Source of the DNA: a virus
Reading direction: 5' to 3' (one strand)
IMG/VR virus record: IMGVR_UViG_3300037520_000542
Span: 1-60,354 of that record
DNA length: 60,354 nt
A model generated the notes under the pieces. It made no database searches. It saw nothing but the letters and a program-made list of their open reading frames with translations, and had not been told where the DNA came from. Positions 16,562 to 24,510 of the stretch are shown here, one piece after another; the stretch's first letter is position 1, and every line of letters starts with the position of its first letter. Made by a program: the position numbers and the translations under genes.

Positions 16562-19500
16562 AGAAACTGCTCACGGCTGGCTTCAATCCCGCGAAGCCTA
16601 TCTCCTGCGCCCGGAGCCGCTACGGCGAAGTCATCATCGCGCAGGGCGGCGGCGTGCGGCCCAGACGATGGTCAGGCGCTTTGGCTGACGTGGCGGCCAA
16701 AGCGGGGCTTGAGGCTCCTCGCGACCCGCCCACCATTATCGTTGATCCCGCCAAGCGGTACTACGTTGCTCGCGTCGATGTGACCAAGCCGGGAGCCTGC
16801 TACAACGCGCCACCCGCCGTCACGTTTGCCACGCCATCGCCGCTGCCAACTGGCTTTCGGGCCGCAAAGGCCACGTCCTACCTGAGCCAGTCGTCGGTGG
16901 GCGAAATCCTCGTTACCGATGGGGGCAAGAACTACCTTGAGCCCCCAGCGGTGTCGCTGGGCAGCACGCACGGCACCGGTGCAGTTCTGACCGCATCGCT
17001 CGATGGCACGCCGCCGAGTGCTGACGGGTTGCATCACTGGGAGATCGTGGACGGCCCGCCGTTCGCAGATGAAACGGAGAACGACGTTCTGTCGCGCACG
17101 GCGTTCGCCGCGTGGCGGCCCCTTGAACTGACCATCTCCGGAAGCGGCGGCACCGTAACTGATACGTTTGGCGTTGCCGGATGGGACTGCGGGCCACCGG
17201 TCCCAATGCCGATCTACTACACGCTGAACCTCGCCTACACCGTAACTGGCGCGGGCTCTGGGACGGGTTGCAAGATTCGGGTCGGCTTCTACGGAGCCAA
17301 CTACTGGACATCTTCCACGAACCCGTGCGTCATCAAATGGAATCTTGCGTGGGGGGTTTCCGGCATTTCGCTCATCTCGCCCGGCACAGGGTATTCCGCA
17401 AACTCTGTTGTTCGCGTTGAGATTCGCAGCGGCTATTCGCAGTCTGGTGCCACGCTCACGACCAATCCGTCAGGGGCGAGAAAAATCGTCCTAGAGGGCT
17501 GCACTCCCGGCAATGCCCGAAACACGACGACGCCGCGATTCAAGGTCGCCAACCTCGCCATCAGCAACGCTGGCTCCGGCTACACGGTCGCTCCGGAAAT
17601 CCAGATTCGCTCCACCACCGGCTTCGGGGCATCTGCCGAGTCCACCGTCACTAACGGCAAGATCACTGCCTTGTCGCTTCAGAGCGGCGGAGGCGGATAC
17701 CGCACCGTGCCGTCTGTCACTGCGGTGTCGGGCCAAGCGGAGGCGTTCGCGGTCGCCCGCCCGCACCTTCGTGGCAAGTACCAGTGCTACTACAGGTTCA
17801 TCACTGTTCCCACTTTGGATGATCGCGCTCCGGCTGCGCCCGGCAATCTTTCGCCAGTTGCAGAGGTTGATACAGGCGAAGGGACGCGGCTAATACAGTG
17901 GCAGTGGGGCGGGCCTCTGTATGCGGACAAGCCCGTGAAGGTGGAGTTGTGGAGGACAACCAGCAACCAAGCCACCACTCTCTACAGGGTCGCCACTGTC
18001 GATCAATCTTCAGGATCGCAGGCCGATCCCGAATCCGGCTTCTTTGACAACCTGACTGACGAAGAGTTGCGCGACGCCAACCGCGCAGGCTACGCCGCCA
18101 TGCCAATCGTCATGCCGAATGGCGACCTAAATGCCATGCGATTCGGGGTGCCGCCTTTCGACAAGGCGGTGGTGGTGCATTTCCAAGATCGCATGTGGTA
18201 CGCCGTAGATGTTCCGCCCCCTACTCCTGAACCGGGCTACTTGGGGCCAGAGCCGAACAGCATCTACTTCTCGGAGGTGGACGAGCCGGAAAGCGTGCCG
18301 AAGACCAACGAGATTGTGCTGCAACAGAACTCCCGAGACGGCGACTCCATAACGGCACTCATGCCCTTCGGTGCGTCTCTGATAATCATGCAGAACCGCC
18401 GATGCTATTCGTTGAGTTTCGCACGCAAGCCGCTTCTGGACGCGGACATTACCCCGCTCGCGTATCGCGGATGCCTGAACCAGCGATGCTGGGACACGCA
18501 TGGCGGAATCGGATACGCAATGGATCGGTCTGGCATCTACGCCATTGCTGGCTCTGGCGAAGTGCAGGACTTGTCGGCTCCAATCGCGGATATGTTTCGC
18601 TCGCGGATTGACTTCTCTCGCTCGACGTGGAACTTCCTCGTCATCGACCCCGTCACGAGGATTCTCCGGGCCTTTGTTTTCTTCACCGGAGACGGAGACG
18701 ATCCGTTCAACGCCCCTACGCGGGTGCTGTGCTACAGCATCGACACGAAGACGTGGTGGGTCGAGCGTTACCCGCACCGCATCACGGCGGGCGTGCCGAT
18801 GCGTCTCGGCAATGACTACCGGTGCGCCTACGCGGGCAAGGGCGGGGTGTACCTACTCGATCACGGCTCCACCGACTTGGCTCGCGGGACCATCACGCTC
18901 GTGTCGGTCATGGATCGCGGTGCTGGGTATCGGACGCCGCCCGCCGTGACATCCGAAGGCATTGTCGGAGCGGAAATGCAGGCCGTCGTGGACGGTCAGG
19001 GCGGGGTTAGCGGAGTCTGGATTCTGCATGGCGGACGAGATGCCGATGGTCCCGAGATTGCGTTGGGGCCACCGAACGACCCCACCTGCCAATCCCCGCG
19101 ACAGGCGACCGTGTATTGCATAGCCACGTCGCCAGATTCGGACACTCCGACGTGCCCGGCCTATCGCTACAAGACCGGCAACTACGAATACCCCACTGAC
19201 GCCACAAAGGGCGGCGACGTTGAGAATCCTCGATCCGTGTCGCTGACCTACAAGCCGCAGCCGTCTGCGTGCGAAATCTCGATGAAGATGTACTACAACA
19301 ACTCGCCGCACCCGAGACCCAACATCGCGCCGCGAACGCGGAACGCAGGCTTCCGGGCCACGACGCCGGACGCTGCGTCACGGTTGGACATGGGCAAACT
19401 CACGGCTGAGTACGGCTACGACAGCGGCGTGGCAACGTCGGTGTTCTCTGGCAAGACGCTGGAGGACATGCGATCCGCAGACCGGCATGTGTCTGTGGAA

Positions 19501-19578
19501 CTCATCGGTGCCCGTCGCACAAGCGACCCTGTCATCGTCTATCAGTTGGACGTTTTCGGCACCACAGGGGGTGCGTAA
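16558..19578 (+). CDS. Large tail nozzle / stabilisation-like protein with GxGY repeats (1006 aa)
   Basis: Coupled to the preceding nozzle-start gene. The part from about residue 590 (NSRDGDSITALMPFGASLII, then GGIGYAMDRSGIYAIAGSGE and VLCYSIDTKTWWVERYP) is the beta-propeller-like pattern of podovirus tail nozzles. The first half has several copies of a short unit, hydrophobic-GxGYxxxPxV (for example GGKNYLEPPAV, GSGYTVAPEI, GGGGYRTVPSV), with another copy at GAGYRTPPAV late in the protein. These look like small beta repeats inserted into the propeller. It may contact receptor or fibres. Confidence 0.7.
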   Translation: MKKLLTAGFNPAKPISCARSRYGEVIIAQGGGVRPRRWSGALADVAAKAGLEAPRDPPTIIVDPAKRYYVARVDVTKPGACYNAPPAVTFATPSPLPTGFRAAKATSYLSQSSVGEILVTDGGKNYLEPPAVSLGSTHGTGAVLTASLDGTPPSADGLHHWEIVDGPPFADETENDVLSRTAFAAWRPLELTISGSGGTVTDTFGVAGWDCGPPVPMPIYYTLNLAYTVTGAGSGTGCKIRVGFYGANYWTSSTNPCVIKWNLAWGVSGISLISPGTGYSANSVVRVEIRSGYSQSGATLTTNPSGARKIVLEGCTPGNARNTTTPRFKVANLAISNAGSGYTVAPEIQIRSTTGFGASAESTVTNGKITALSLQSGGGGYRTVPSVTAVSGQAEAFAVARPHLRGKYQCYYRFITVPTLDDRAPAAPGNLSPVAEVDTGEGTRLIQWQWGGPLYADKPVKVELWRTTSNQATTLYRVATVDQSSGSQADPESGFFDNLTDEELRDANRAGYAAMPIVMPNGDLNAMRFGVPPFDKAVVVHFQDRMWYAVDVPPPTPEPGYLGPEPNSIYFSEVDEPESVPKTNEIVLQQNSRDGDSITALMPFGASLIIMQNRRCYSLSFARKPLLDADITPLAYRGCLNQRCWDTHGGIGYAMDRSGIYAIAGSGEVQDLSAPIADMFRSRIDFSRSTWNFLVIDPVTRILRAFVFFTGDGDDPFNAPTRVLCYSIDTKTWWVERYPHRITAGVPMRLGNDYRCAYAGKGGVYLLDHGSTDLARGTITLVSVMDRGAGYRTPPAVTSEGIVGAEMQAVVDGQGGVSGVWILHGGRDADGPEIALGPPNDPTCQSPRQATVYCIATSPDSDTPTCPAYRYKTGNYEYPTDATKGGDVENPRSVSLTYKPQPSACEISMKMYYNNSPHPRPNIAPRTRNAGFRATTPDAASRLDMGKLTAEYGYDSGVATSVFSGKTLEDMRSADRHVSVELIGARRTSDPVIVYQLDVFGTTGGA

Positions 19579-21308
19579 TGTCGTACGCCGACCAGCGCGC
19601 ACAGTTGCGGAACGCGCTCGTGTCTGCCGGGCTCAACCCTGACGCCGCGAGCAGCATCGCGAGCATCCTCGCCAACACGGCTCAGGACTCGCTTCAGTCG
19701 GCACGCACACGCAAGGACACGACGCCGGACGGCTTGCGAATGGTTGGGCCAGACGACCGCAAGCACGTCTTCCAGAACCTCGACTTTCGGGCTGGCGACC
19801 CCGACTATCGGCAGCAGCGAGTGCCTTCCTCTGAGCAGGACGTTCGCCCGCAGCCAGCACCGAACGTGACGGAGAACACTGCGCCTCAGCAGACCCCCGC
19901 TACTTTCCGCGTGGCTGGCGGCAATCTTTCGGATGCGGCTGGTGCTGGCGACTCCGTTCAGGTTGGCGTCCGCTCGCGAGTGGCGAAGCAGCCTCCCGGA
20001 CGGCTTCCGATCACGATGCTGGACAAGCAGTCCAACACGCTCGTCGGCAAGGAGTTGAGGACAGTATCCGGCGGAGACGACGGTCGCGTTCGCTTCGACG
20101 TTAGCGAAGGCCCGAGAGAGGTTGGGGTTGGCCTGCAACTGGAGAACATCTCCCGCTATCGCGTCATCACCGGCATCGAGTACGAGCCGGGCATGGGCCT
20201 TCGCATCCAATACTCCACCATCTCCGCATGGGACGAGCGAGACAAGGAGACGCGGTGGCTGCACATGAACGAGCAGCGGGTCGTCACGGAGATCGTAGAC
20301 GACCTCAAGGGGCCGCGAGCCCATACGGCATACGTCCCCACGTTCCGCTCTCGCCCGCGAGTCAACGGCGGCGACCCGTCTGTGCGTGGCAATCTGGGCG
20401 ACGACTTGTTCTTCAACCTCGTCCGCGTCGGCACCTTCACTGGCGGCTGGAACATCGGGTCCACGAAGACCGTCACGCAGGTCTGGCCCGAGAGCGGCCG
20501 GAACGTGCAGGTGATGAACGGGACGCTTGCGGTGGCCGACACTGCCGAGACGAAGTACGTCCTGTTCTTTGCCCGCACCGAAGACAAGAAGGCTCCGGAA
20601 GAGGTTCGCGGCGAGGACGAGAACCCGCTCCCCAAGATTGTCGCTGGCACTGAACCGGCGGTGGCGTATTACGCCATCGAGATTCAGCACGCCACTGAGT
20701 GCATCGCCTTCTCGTCGCTCAACGGGAAGCGAGTGCAAGACCTTACAGGCTTCGACAGCACCAAGATTCAGGCGCTCACGCACGCCGTTGGCAGTCCTGC
20801 GTGCCTGCGATGGGATGGTGCCAAGATTGATGTGGTCACGGACGTGCAGTTCGAGGGAGGGTCGATTGTTGTCACCAAGACCCCTATCTACATCCTAAAG
20901 GCCGACGCTCCCTATGAGAGTAACTCGCTGGAGTTCAGCCCCGTGACCGCAGTCGAGGAACTGGGATTCGACGGCACCAACCTGTATGGCGACCGCAAGA
21001 CGTTCTATGCCCTTTCGCCATCGACCGCCTCCGACACTACTGTTTCGACCTACGCGATAAACGCCCTAGAAAATCTGTCTCTCGGCGGTGTCGGGCTCTA
21101 TGCGGATGTCAACGAGTTGCGTGTGTTCCAAGTCACTCCGCAAAGCGCAGCGGAAGTGCCGCTGGACGACGTGGAGGCTGGCGACTGCGTTGTGCTGGGC
21201 GAATCTTCCTTGACGCAGAACAGCGTGACCTTCCGTGCTTTCAATGCCGGGTCTGGCTATTGCACGTCGATTCCGCTGACGGATTGCGAAGAGCCGCCTC
21301 CTGAGTGA
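19578..21308 (+). CDS. Tail/structural protein (576 aa)
   Basis: The N-terminal 60 residues are helical (RAQLRNALVSAGLNPDAASS), followed by a Gln/Pro linker at about 85-115. The remainder is beta-rich with no enzyme signature; it includes SRYRVITGIEYEPGMGLRI and VAYYAIEIQHATECIAFSS. Position after the nozzle gene suggests a tail-attached protein, perhaps a fibre anchor. The ATG overlaps the previous TAA. Confidence 0.6.
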   Translation: MSYADQRAQLRNALVSAGLNPDAASSIASILANTAQDSLQSARTRKDTTPDGLRMVGPDDRKHVFQNLDFRAGDPDYRQQRVPSSEQDVRPQPAPNVTENTAPQQTPATFRVAGGNLSDAAGAGDSVQVGVRSRVAKQPPGRLPITMLDKQSNTLVGKELRTVSGGDDGRVRFDVSEGPREVGVGLQLENISRYRVITGIEYEPGMGLRIQYSTISAWDERDKETRWLHMNEQRVVTEIVDDLKGPRAHTAYVPTFRSRPRVNGGDPSVRGNLGDDLFFNLVRVGTFTGGWNIGSTKTVTQVWPESGRNVQVMNGTLAVADTAETKYVLFFARTEDKKAPEEVRGEDENPLPKIVAGTEPAVAYYAIEIQHATECIAFSSLNGKRVQDLTGFDSTKIQALTHAVGSPACLRWDGAKIDVVTDVQFEGGSIVVTKTPIYILKADAPYESNSLEFSPVTAVEELGFDGTNLYGDRKTFYALSPSTASDTTVSTYAINALENLSLGGVGLYADVNELRVFQVTPQSAAEVPLDDVEAGDCVVLGESSLTQNSVTFRAFNAGSGYCTSIPLTDCEEPPPE

Positions 21309-21318
21309 GAGACTGACT

Positions 21319-21936
21319 GTGGGCCTGTACCGATACGAAGGCAAGTTGTTGGTTCGCGGTGGCGCGCTAGCCACGTCCAGCGATTGTTGTTGCGGCGGCC
21401 CGCCACCGTGCGTGCCGTGCCCCGAAAATGTCTGCGACTTTCCGGCGGGGATCTTGTACGACTATCTCAATGTGCCGGGACTAAACTGTCAGGCGTTCAC
21501 CACTTGGGACTCCCAAGTCTATCGCGTCATCAATAAGGCCAGCGCGGGGACGCCCGGAAATCCGTTCTTGCTGCCAGAGGGCCTGTCGTGGAAGAGTGGA
21601 TACCCAGACGCGCTTTTCGGGTGTACATGGGCAAGTGTGGTACATCGTCGGCTTCGTGCCCAGTGTTATCAGTGCGGCGATGAAATAACGAACGACGGCA
21701 GCGAACAGCAGTTTTTCGGCCAGCAGTCGAAGTTCAGAATCGTACAACTCGTCTGCGCTGGCGGGCCTGAGTCAGCGGAAATCCTCGATCTCACCTCCGA
21801 CGCCGTCGAGGGCGACGTGGACCGTGACGACACCGTTTTTCAAGGCAATCCCGGCTGCTCTAGCACGCCGTTTGCAGTCACCCCATGGTTGCCGTTCTTT
21901 CCCGACCCCGAGCCCGTCTGCAACGAGTTCCCATGA
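21319..21936 (+). CDS. Cys-rich hypothetical virion protein (205 aa)
   Basis: GTG start. Residues about 23-40 contain a dense cysteine cluster (DCCCGGPPPCVPCPENVCD) followed by more Cys (CTWA, CYQCGDE). This suggests metal binding or disulphides. The C-terminus is Pro-rich. Cys/Pro-rich small tail proteins of this kind occur in phages of aquatic bacteria, but the function is unknown. Confidence 0.6.
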   Translation: MGLYRYEGKLLVRGGALATSSDCCCGGPPPCVPCPENVCDFPAGILYDYLNVPGLNCQAFTTWDSQVYRVINKASAGTPGNPFLLPEGLSWKSGYPDALFGCTWASVVHRRLRAQCYQCGDEITNDGSEQQFFGQQSKFRIVQLVCAGGPESAEILDLTSDAVEGDVDRDDTVFQGNPGCSSTPFAVTPWLPFFPDPEPVCNEFP

Positions 21937-22331
21937 TTACTGGTCGCCGCACATCTTTTGAAGCCCGATGCCGTGAGCGTGGCACCACACTCGACGCGGT
22001 GCGTGCGTGCATCGTCAGCGAGGACGGTGACAAGATCACGGTGGACGAAACGCACGAGGCATACCCGAAGGCACCTCCACCGCCGACGCTTCCCGAGCGG
22101 GTGGCGAACTTCGCGGTAGCCGCCGCCCAGCACGTCGCCGCCGGTGCCCCTCTGGCCTCCGAAGGCGAGGTTGAGCGTCGTCACGCGATCTGCCAGTCCT
22201 GCGAGTTTTTCGACGGGAAAGCCTGCTCTAAGTGCGGGTGCCCGGTCGTCCGGGAGCGGCAGTACATCAGCAAACTGTCGTGGGCCGAACAGTCCTGCCC
22301 GGTCGGGAAGTGGGGTCCAGAGCCCCACTAA
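21933..22331 (+). CDS. Zinc-ribbon protein (132 aa)
   Basis: ATG at 21933 overlaps the previous stop by four bases. The C-terminal 45 residues hold CQSCEFFDGKACSKCGC and end ESCP-like (QSCPVGKW), a CxxC-CxxCxC zinc ribbon common in small phage proteins. The N-half is helical with a Pro run (YPKAPPPPTLPERV). Possible structural or nucleic-acid-binding role. Confidence 0.65.
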   Translation: MITGRRTSFEARCRERGTTLDAVRACIVSEDGDKITVDETHEAYPKAPPPPTLPERVANFAVAAAQHVAAGAPLASEGEVERRHAICQSCEFFDGKACSKCGCPVVRERQYISKLSWAEQSCPVGKWGPEPH

Positions 22332-22355
22332 CTCCGCCGTTCCGCCTGCCCCTCG

Positions 22356-22368
22356 CGGACATAAATCT
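22356..22368 (+). promoter_or_regulatory. Putative late-promoter element, copy 4
   Basis: CGGACATAAATCT lies in the 53-bp gap before the ATG at 22385. It matches the 42198 copy at every position but one. It would drive the ejection-protein block 22.4-34.4 kb. Confidence 0.45.
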
Positions 22369-22384
22369 AGCGAGAGGCAGGCAC

Positions 22385-22900
22385 ATGCAGGTCAACAAGC
22401 GACTACAGGCTCCCACGTCCGCCATTCAGTCGAGTCGTTCATCGACGTACGACTACAGCGGCCTTGAGGACTTGGTGAAGCGTCAGGACGCCGTTGCTCC
22501 GCTGCGTGAGCAGAAGTACGCGGCCCTGTACAGCGGCGACATTCCCGGCTCTGTGACGGCAGGCCAGAAGATTCGCGACCTGCTGAAGGTCATCCAGCGG
22601 CACAACCCCAACGCGACTGAACGTGACCCCGTTGCGTTCTCGCAAGACCTGAAGCGGCCGGGCCGGGAAGAGTCCTCGTCCAGCGGCTCCTACAGGGGCG
22701 CCGTGATGGAGGAGGGCGCTCCGCCCGCCATCGAGATGCCGCAGGGTGGCAAGCGGGCCGTCGCTCCCATTGCTCCGGTCGCTGCCCCAGCACTCGCTCT
22801 CCCTGCGTCGGCGGTGAAGCGAAAGGCGGTCCCCGCCATTACGGACGTGATTGACGACCCGACCGGCGAGCGTCTTCGCCGGATCGCCGCAACTGCATGA
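22385..22900 (+). CDS. Hypothetical virion-associated protein (171 aa)
   Basis: The start at ATG 22385 follows AGAGGCAGG. The sequence has LREQKYAALYSGDIPGS and LKVIQRHNPNA, followed by an Ala/Pro-rich low-complexity C-half (VAAPALALPASAVKRKAV). It is the first gene of a block of Ala/Gln-rich proteins that probably enter the host with the DNA. Confidence 0.6.
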   Translation: MQVNKRLQAPTSAIQSSRSSTYDYSGLEDLVKRQDAVAPLREQKYAALYSGDIPGSVTAGQKIRDLLKVIQRHNPNATERDPVAFSQDLKRPGREESSSSGSYRGAVMEEGAPPAIEMPQGGKRAVAPIAPVAAPALALPASAVKRKAVPAITDVIDDPTGERLRRIAATA

Positions 22901-22908
22901 GGTAAGCG

Positions 22909-23280
22909 ATGTACTACGGACCCAGAAAAGCATCGGTGTACGACCCGCAGGACGTGAAGTCCGCGATGTGGAGCGGCAGTTCTCTCGGCAGGCAGATTGG
23001 CACCGAGATGGACAAGTGGCACGGTGCCTTCGACGCACAGGACGCGCAGGCTCGTGCCGCTCAGCAGCGGCAGCAGGCCCAGCAGGCCCAGCAGGCCCAG
23101 CACGAGCAGTCTCTTCAGGCCGCAGAGCAGCAGCGGCGGGCGTACGAGTCCGAAACCAACCGCATGGGGCAGAGCCAGAAGTACAGCCTTCTCGGCGGGC
23201 TTCTGGGCGGCGGCATGGGCGGCATGGGCGGCATGAGGCGGACGTTTGGGGATCGGCCCGCATCGCAGAGGCGTTACTGA
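22909..23280 (+). CDS. Gln/Ala-rich coiled-coil virion protein (123 aa)
   Basis: The central segment is an extreme Gln/Ala repeat (AAQQRQQAQQAQQAQHEQSL) forming a coiled coil. It is followed by a Gly/Met-rich tail (LLGGLLGGGMGGMGGM). The glycine-rich end could be membrane-active. Similar short proteins flank ejection-protein genes in several podovirus genomes. Confidence 0.6.
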   Translation: MYYGPRKASVYDPQDVKSAMWSGSSLGRQIGTEMDKWHGAFDAQDAQARAAQQRQQAQQAQQAQHEQSLQAAEQQRRAYESETNRMGQSQKYSLLGGLLGGGMGGMGGMRRTFGDRPASQRRY

Positions 23281-23281
23281 C

Positions 23282-23653
23282 GTGGCGTACAGCACCGGAT
23301 ACAGCGCTGGCGGTCGCCTTCTCGGGGGACTGAGCAAGAACCCCAACGTGGCGGCGTTTGGCAAGGCAAAAGCCATGTCGAGCGCTGCCGGTCTTGGCAT
23401 GCAGAAGGCGTCCGACGACCAGCGGATGGCTCTCGACCAGATGCAGGAGGACAGCCAGCAGCGCATGCGTCAGGCGGGCAACGCTGCAACCCGTGCGTCA
23501 AACGAGTCGCAGCAGCGGATTCAGGAAGGCAACCTCAACAACCGCAGGTCCGTCTTCGACATGGATATGTCCTACGACTACGCCCGCCAGCGCCGAAAGA
23601 AGGACATGGACTTCCGGCAGATGCTGTTCGACGGCCTCACGAGGGACTTCTGA
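23282..23653 (+). CDS. Gln-rich virion-associated protein (123 aa)
   Basis: GTG start just after the previous stop. The first 45 residues are small-residue rich (YSTGYSAGGRLLGGLSK). The rest is charged coiled coil (RMALDQMQEDSQQRMRQAGN) with two QQR(M/I) segments. It looks related in composition to its two neighbours, which suggests old tandem duplication. Confidence 0.55.
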   Translation: MAYSTGYSAGGRLLGGLSKNPNVAAFGKAKAMSSAAGLGMQKASDDQRMALDQMQEDSQQRMRQAGNAATRASNESQQRIQEGNLNNRRSVFDMDMSYDYARQRRKKDMDFRQMLFDGLTRDF

Positions 23654-24193
23654 ATGGCTGTCGGCTCTGACTCTCGTCTTGGCCCGGTGCCCCGTATGAA
23701 CAAGCCGATGGGCCCGCCGCGTCCTGCTGCGCCCACGTCTCAGCAGCCACGCAGGTACTCCGGTGCGCCGCAGGTCAACGACAACGCGATGGCGGACATG
23801 GCGAACAACCGGCTGGCCGAAGCGGTCGGTGCCGGGAGTTCTGCCAGAAGTGCGATGGACCGTGCGGGCATCTCTCGCGGCAAGGGGCACCAGTACGCCG
23901 CCGACATGGCTGAGGCCGCATCGGACGCTCAGGCTCGCGCCGAAGTAGCCCAGATGGAGCAGGGCGCTGCCAAGCAGAACGCGATGTCGCGTCAGGCGTA
24001 CGACAACATGCGATCCAACGAGCGGCTCCAGTACGACGGGCTGCTTGAGAACCTCCGCAGCAACCAAGCGTCGGAGCGGACGGCTCGTCGCGGCTGGGGG
24101 CAAGACCTGTACGAGACGATGCGTCGGGGCCAGTTCGGGCTCGATGGAATCCAACTCGACTACATGCCGCTTTTGGCTCGCCTTTTCCAGTAG
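23654..24193 (+). CDS. Probable internal virion protein (179 aa)
   Basis: Pro-rich N-terminus (PMGPPRPAAPTSQQPRR), then a long helical part with Ala/Met/Gln and the core MAEAASDAQARAEVAQMEQG. It ends in a hydrophobic YMPLLARLF. Member of the helical gene block between tail and ejection genes. Confidence 0.55.
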   Translation: MAVGSDSRLGPVPRMNKPMGPPRPAAPTSQQPRRYSGAPQVNDNAMADMANNRLAEAVGAGSSARSAMDRAGISRGKGHQYAADMAEAASDAQARAEVAQMEQGAAKQNAMSRQAYDNMRSNERLQYDGLLENLRSNQASERTARRGWGQDLYETMRRGQFGLDGIQLDYMPLLARLFQ

Positions 24194-24201
24194 GAGTTCC
24201 C

Positions 24202-24510
24202 ATGTCTCAGGAAGGTATGGACGAGAAAGTTCTGTCGCAGATGAACGCCCCTGCGCTGCGTGAGTACATCCGCAGCCTGCTGGCGAAGCGCGGCAAGCCC
24301 CGTAGCGACAAGGAGTCGAAGGAGGCGGACAAGGAGCGGGAAGACCTTGCTGACCTGCACGAAGAGACGAAGGGCAAGACCGCTGGCGTTCCTGTGACTG
24401 ACGAGGACATGCCGTTCGATCTTGGCGGCGACGAGGAATCAGACGGCGACGAGGAAGACTCGCAGGCCAGCGAGCCGCCCGCCCCGCCCAAGAAGAAGAA
24501 GGACAAGTAA
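24202..24510 (+). CDS. Charged hypothetical protein (102 aa)
   Basis: AGGAGTTCCC precedes the ATG. It has a short helix (MNAPALREYIRSLLAKRGKP) followed by a highly charged Lys/Glu/Asp region and a terminal PPKKKKDK. It is likely disordered. Its small size, charge and position fit a head-internal or chaperone-like protein. The stop overlaps the start of the 1319-aa gene. Confidence 0.6.
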   Translation: MSQEGMDEKVLSQMNAPALREYIRSLLAKRGKPRSDKESKEADKEREDLADLHEETKGKTAGVPVTDEDMPFDLGGDEESDGDEEDSQASEPPAPPKKKKDK

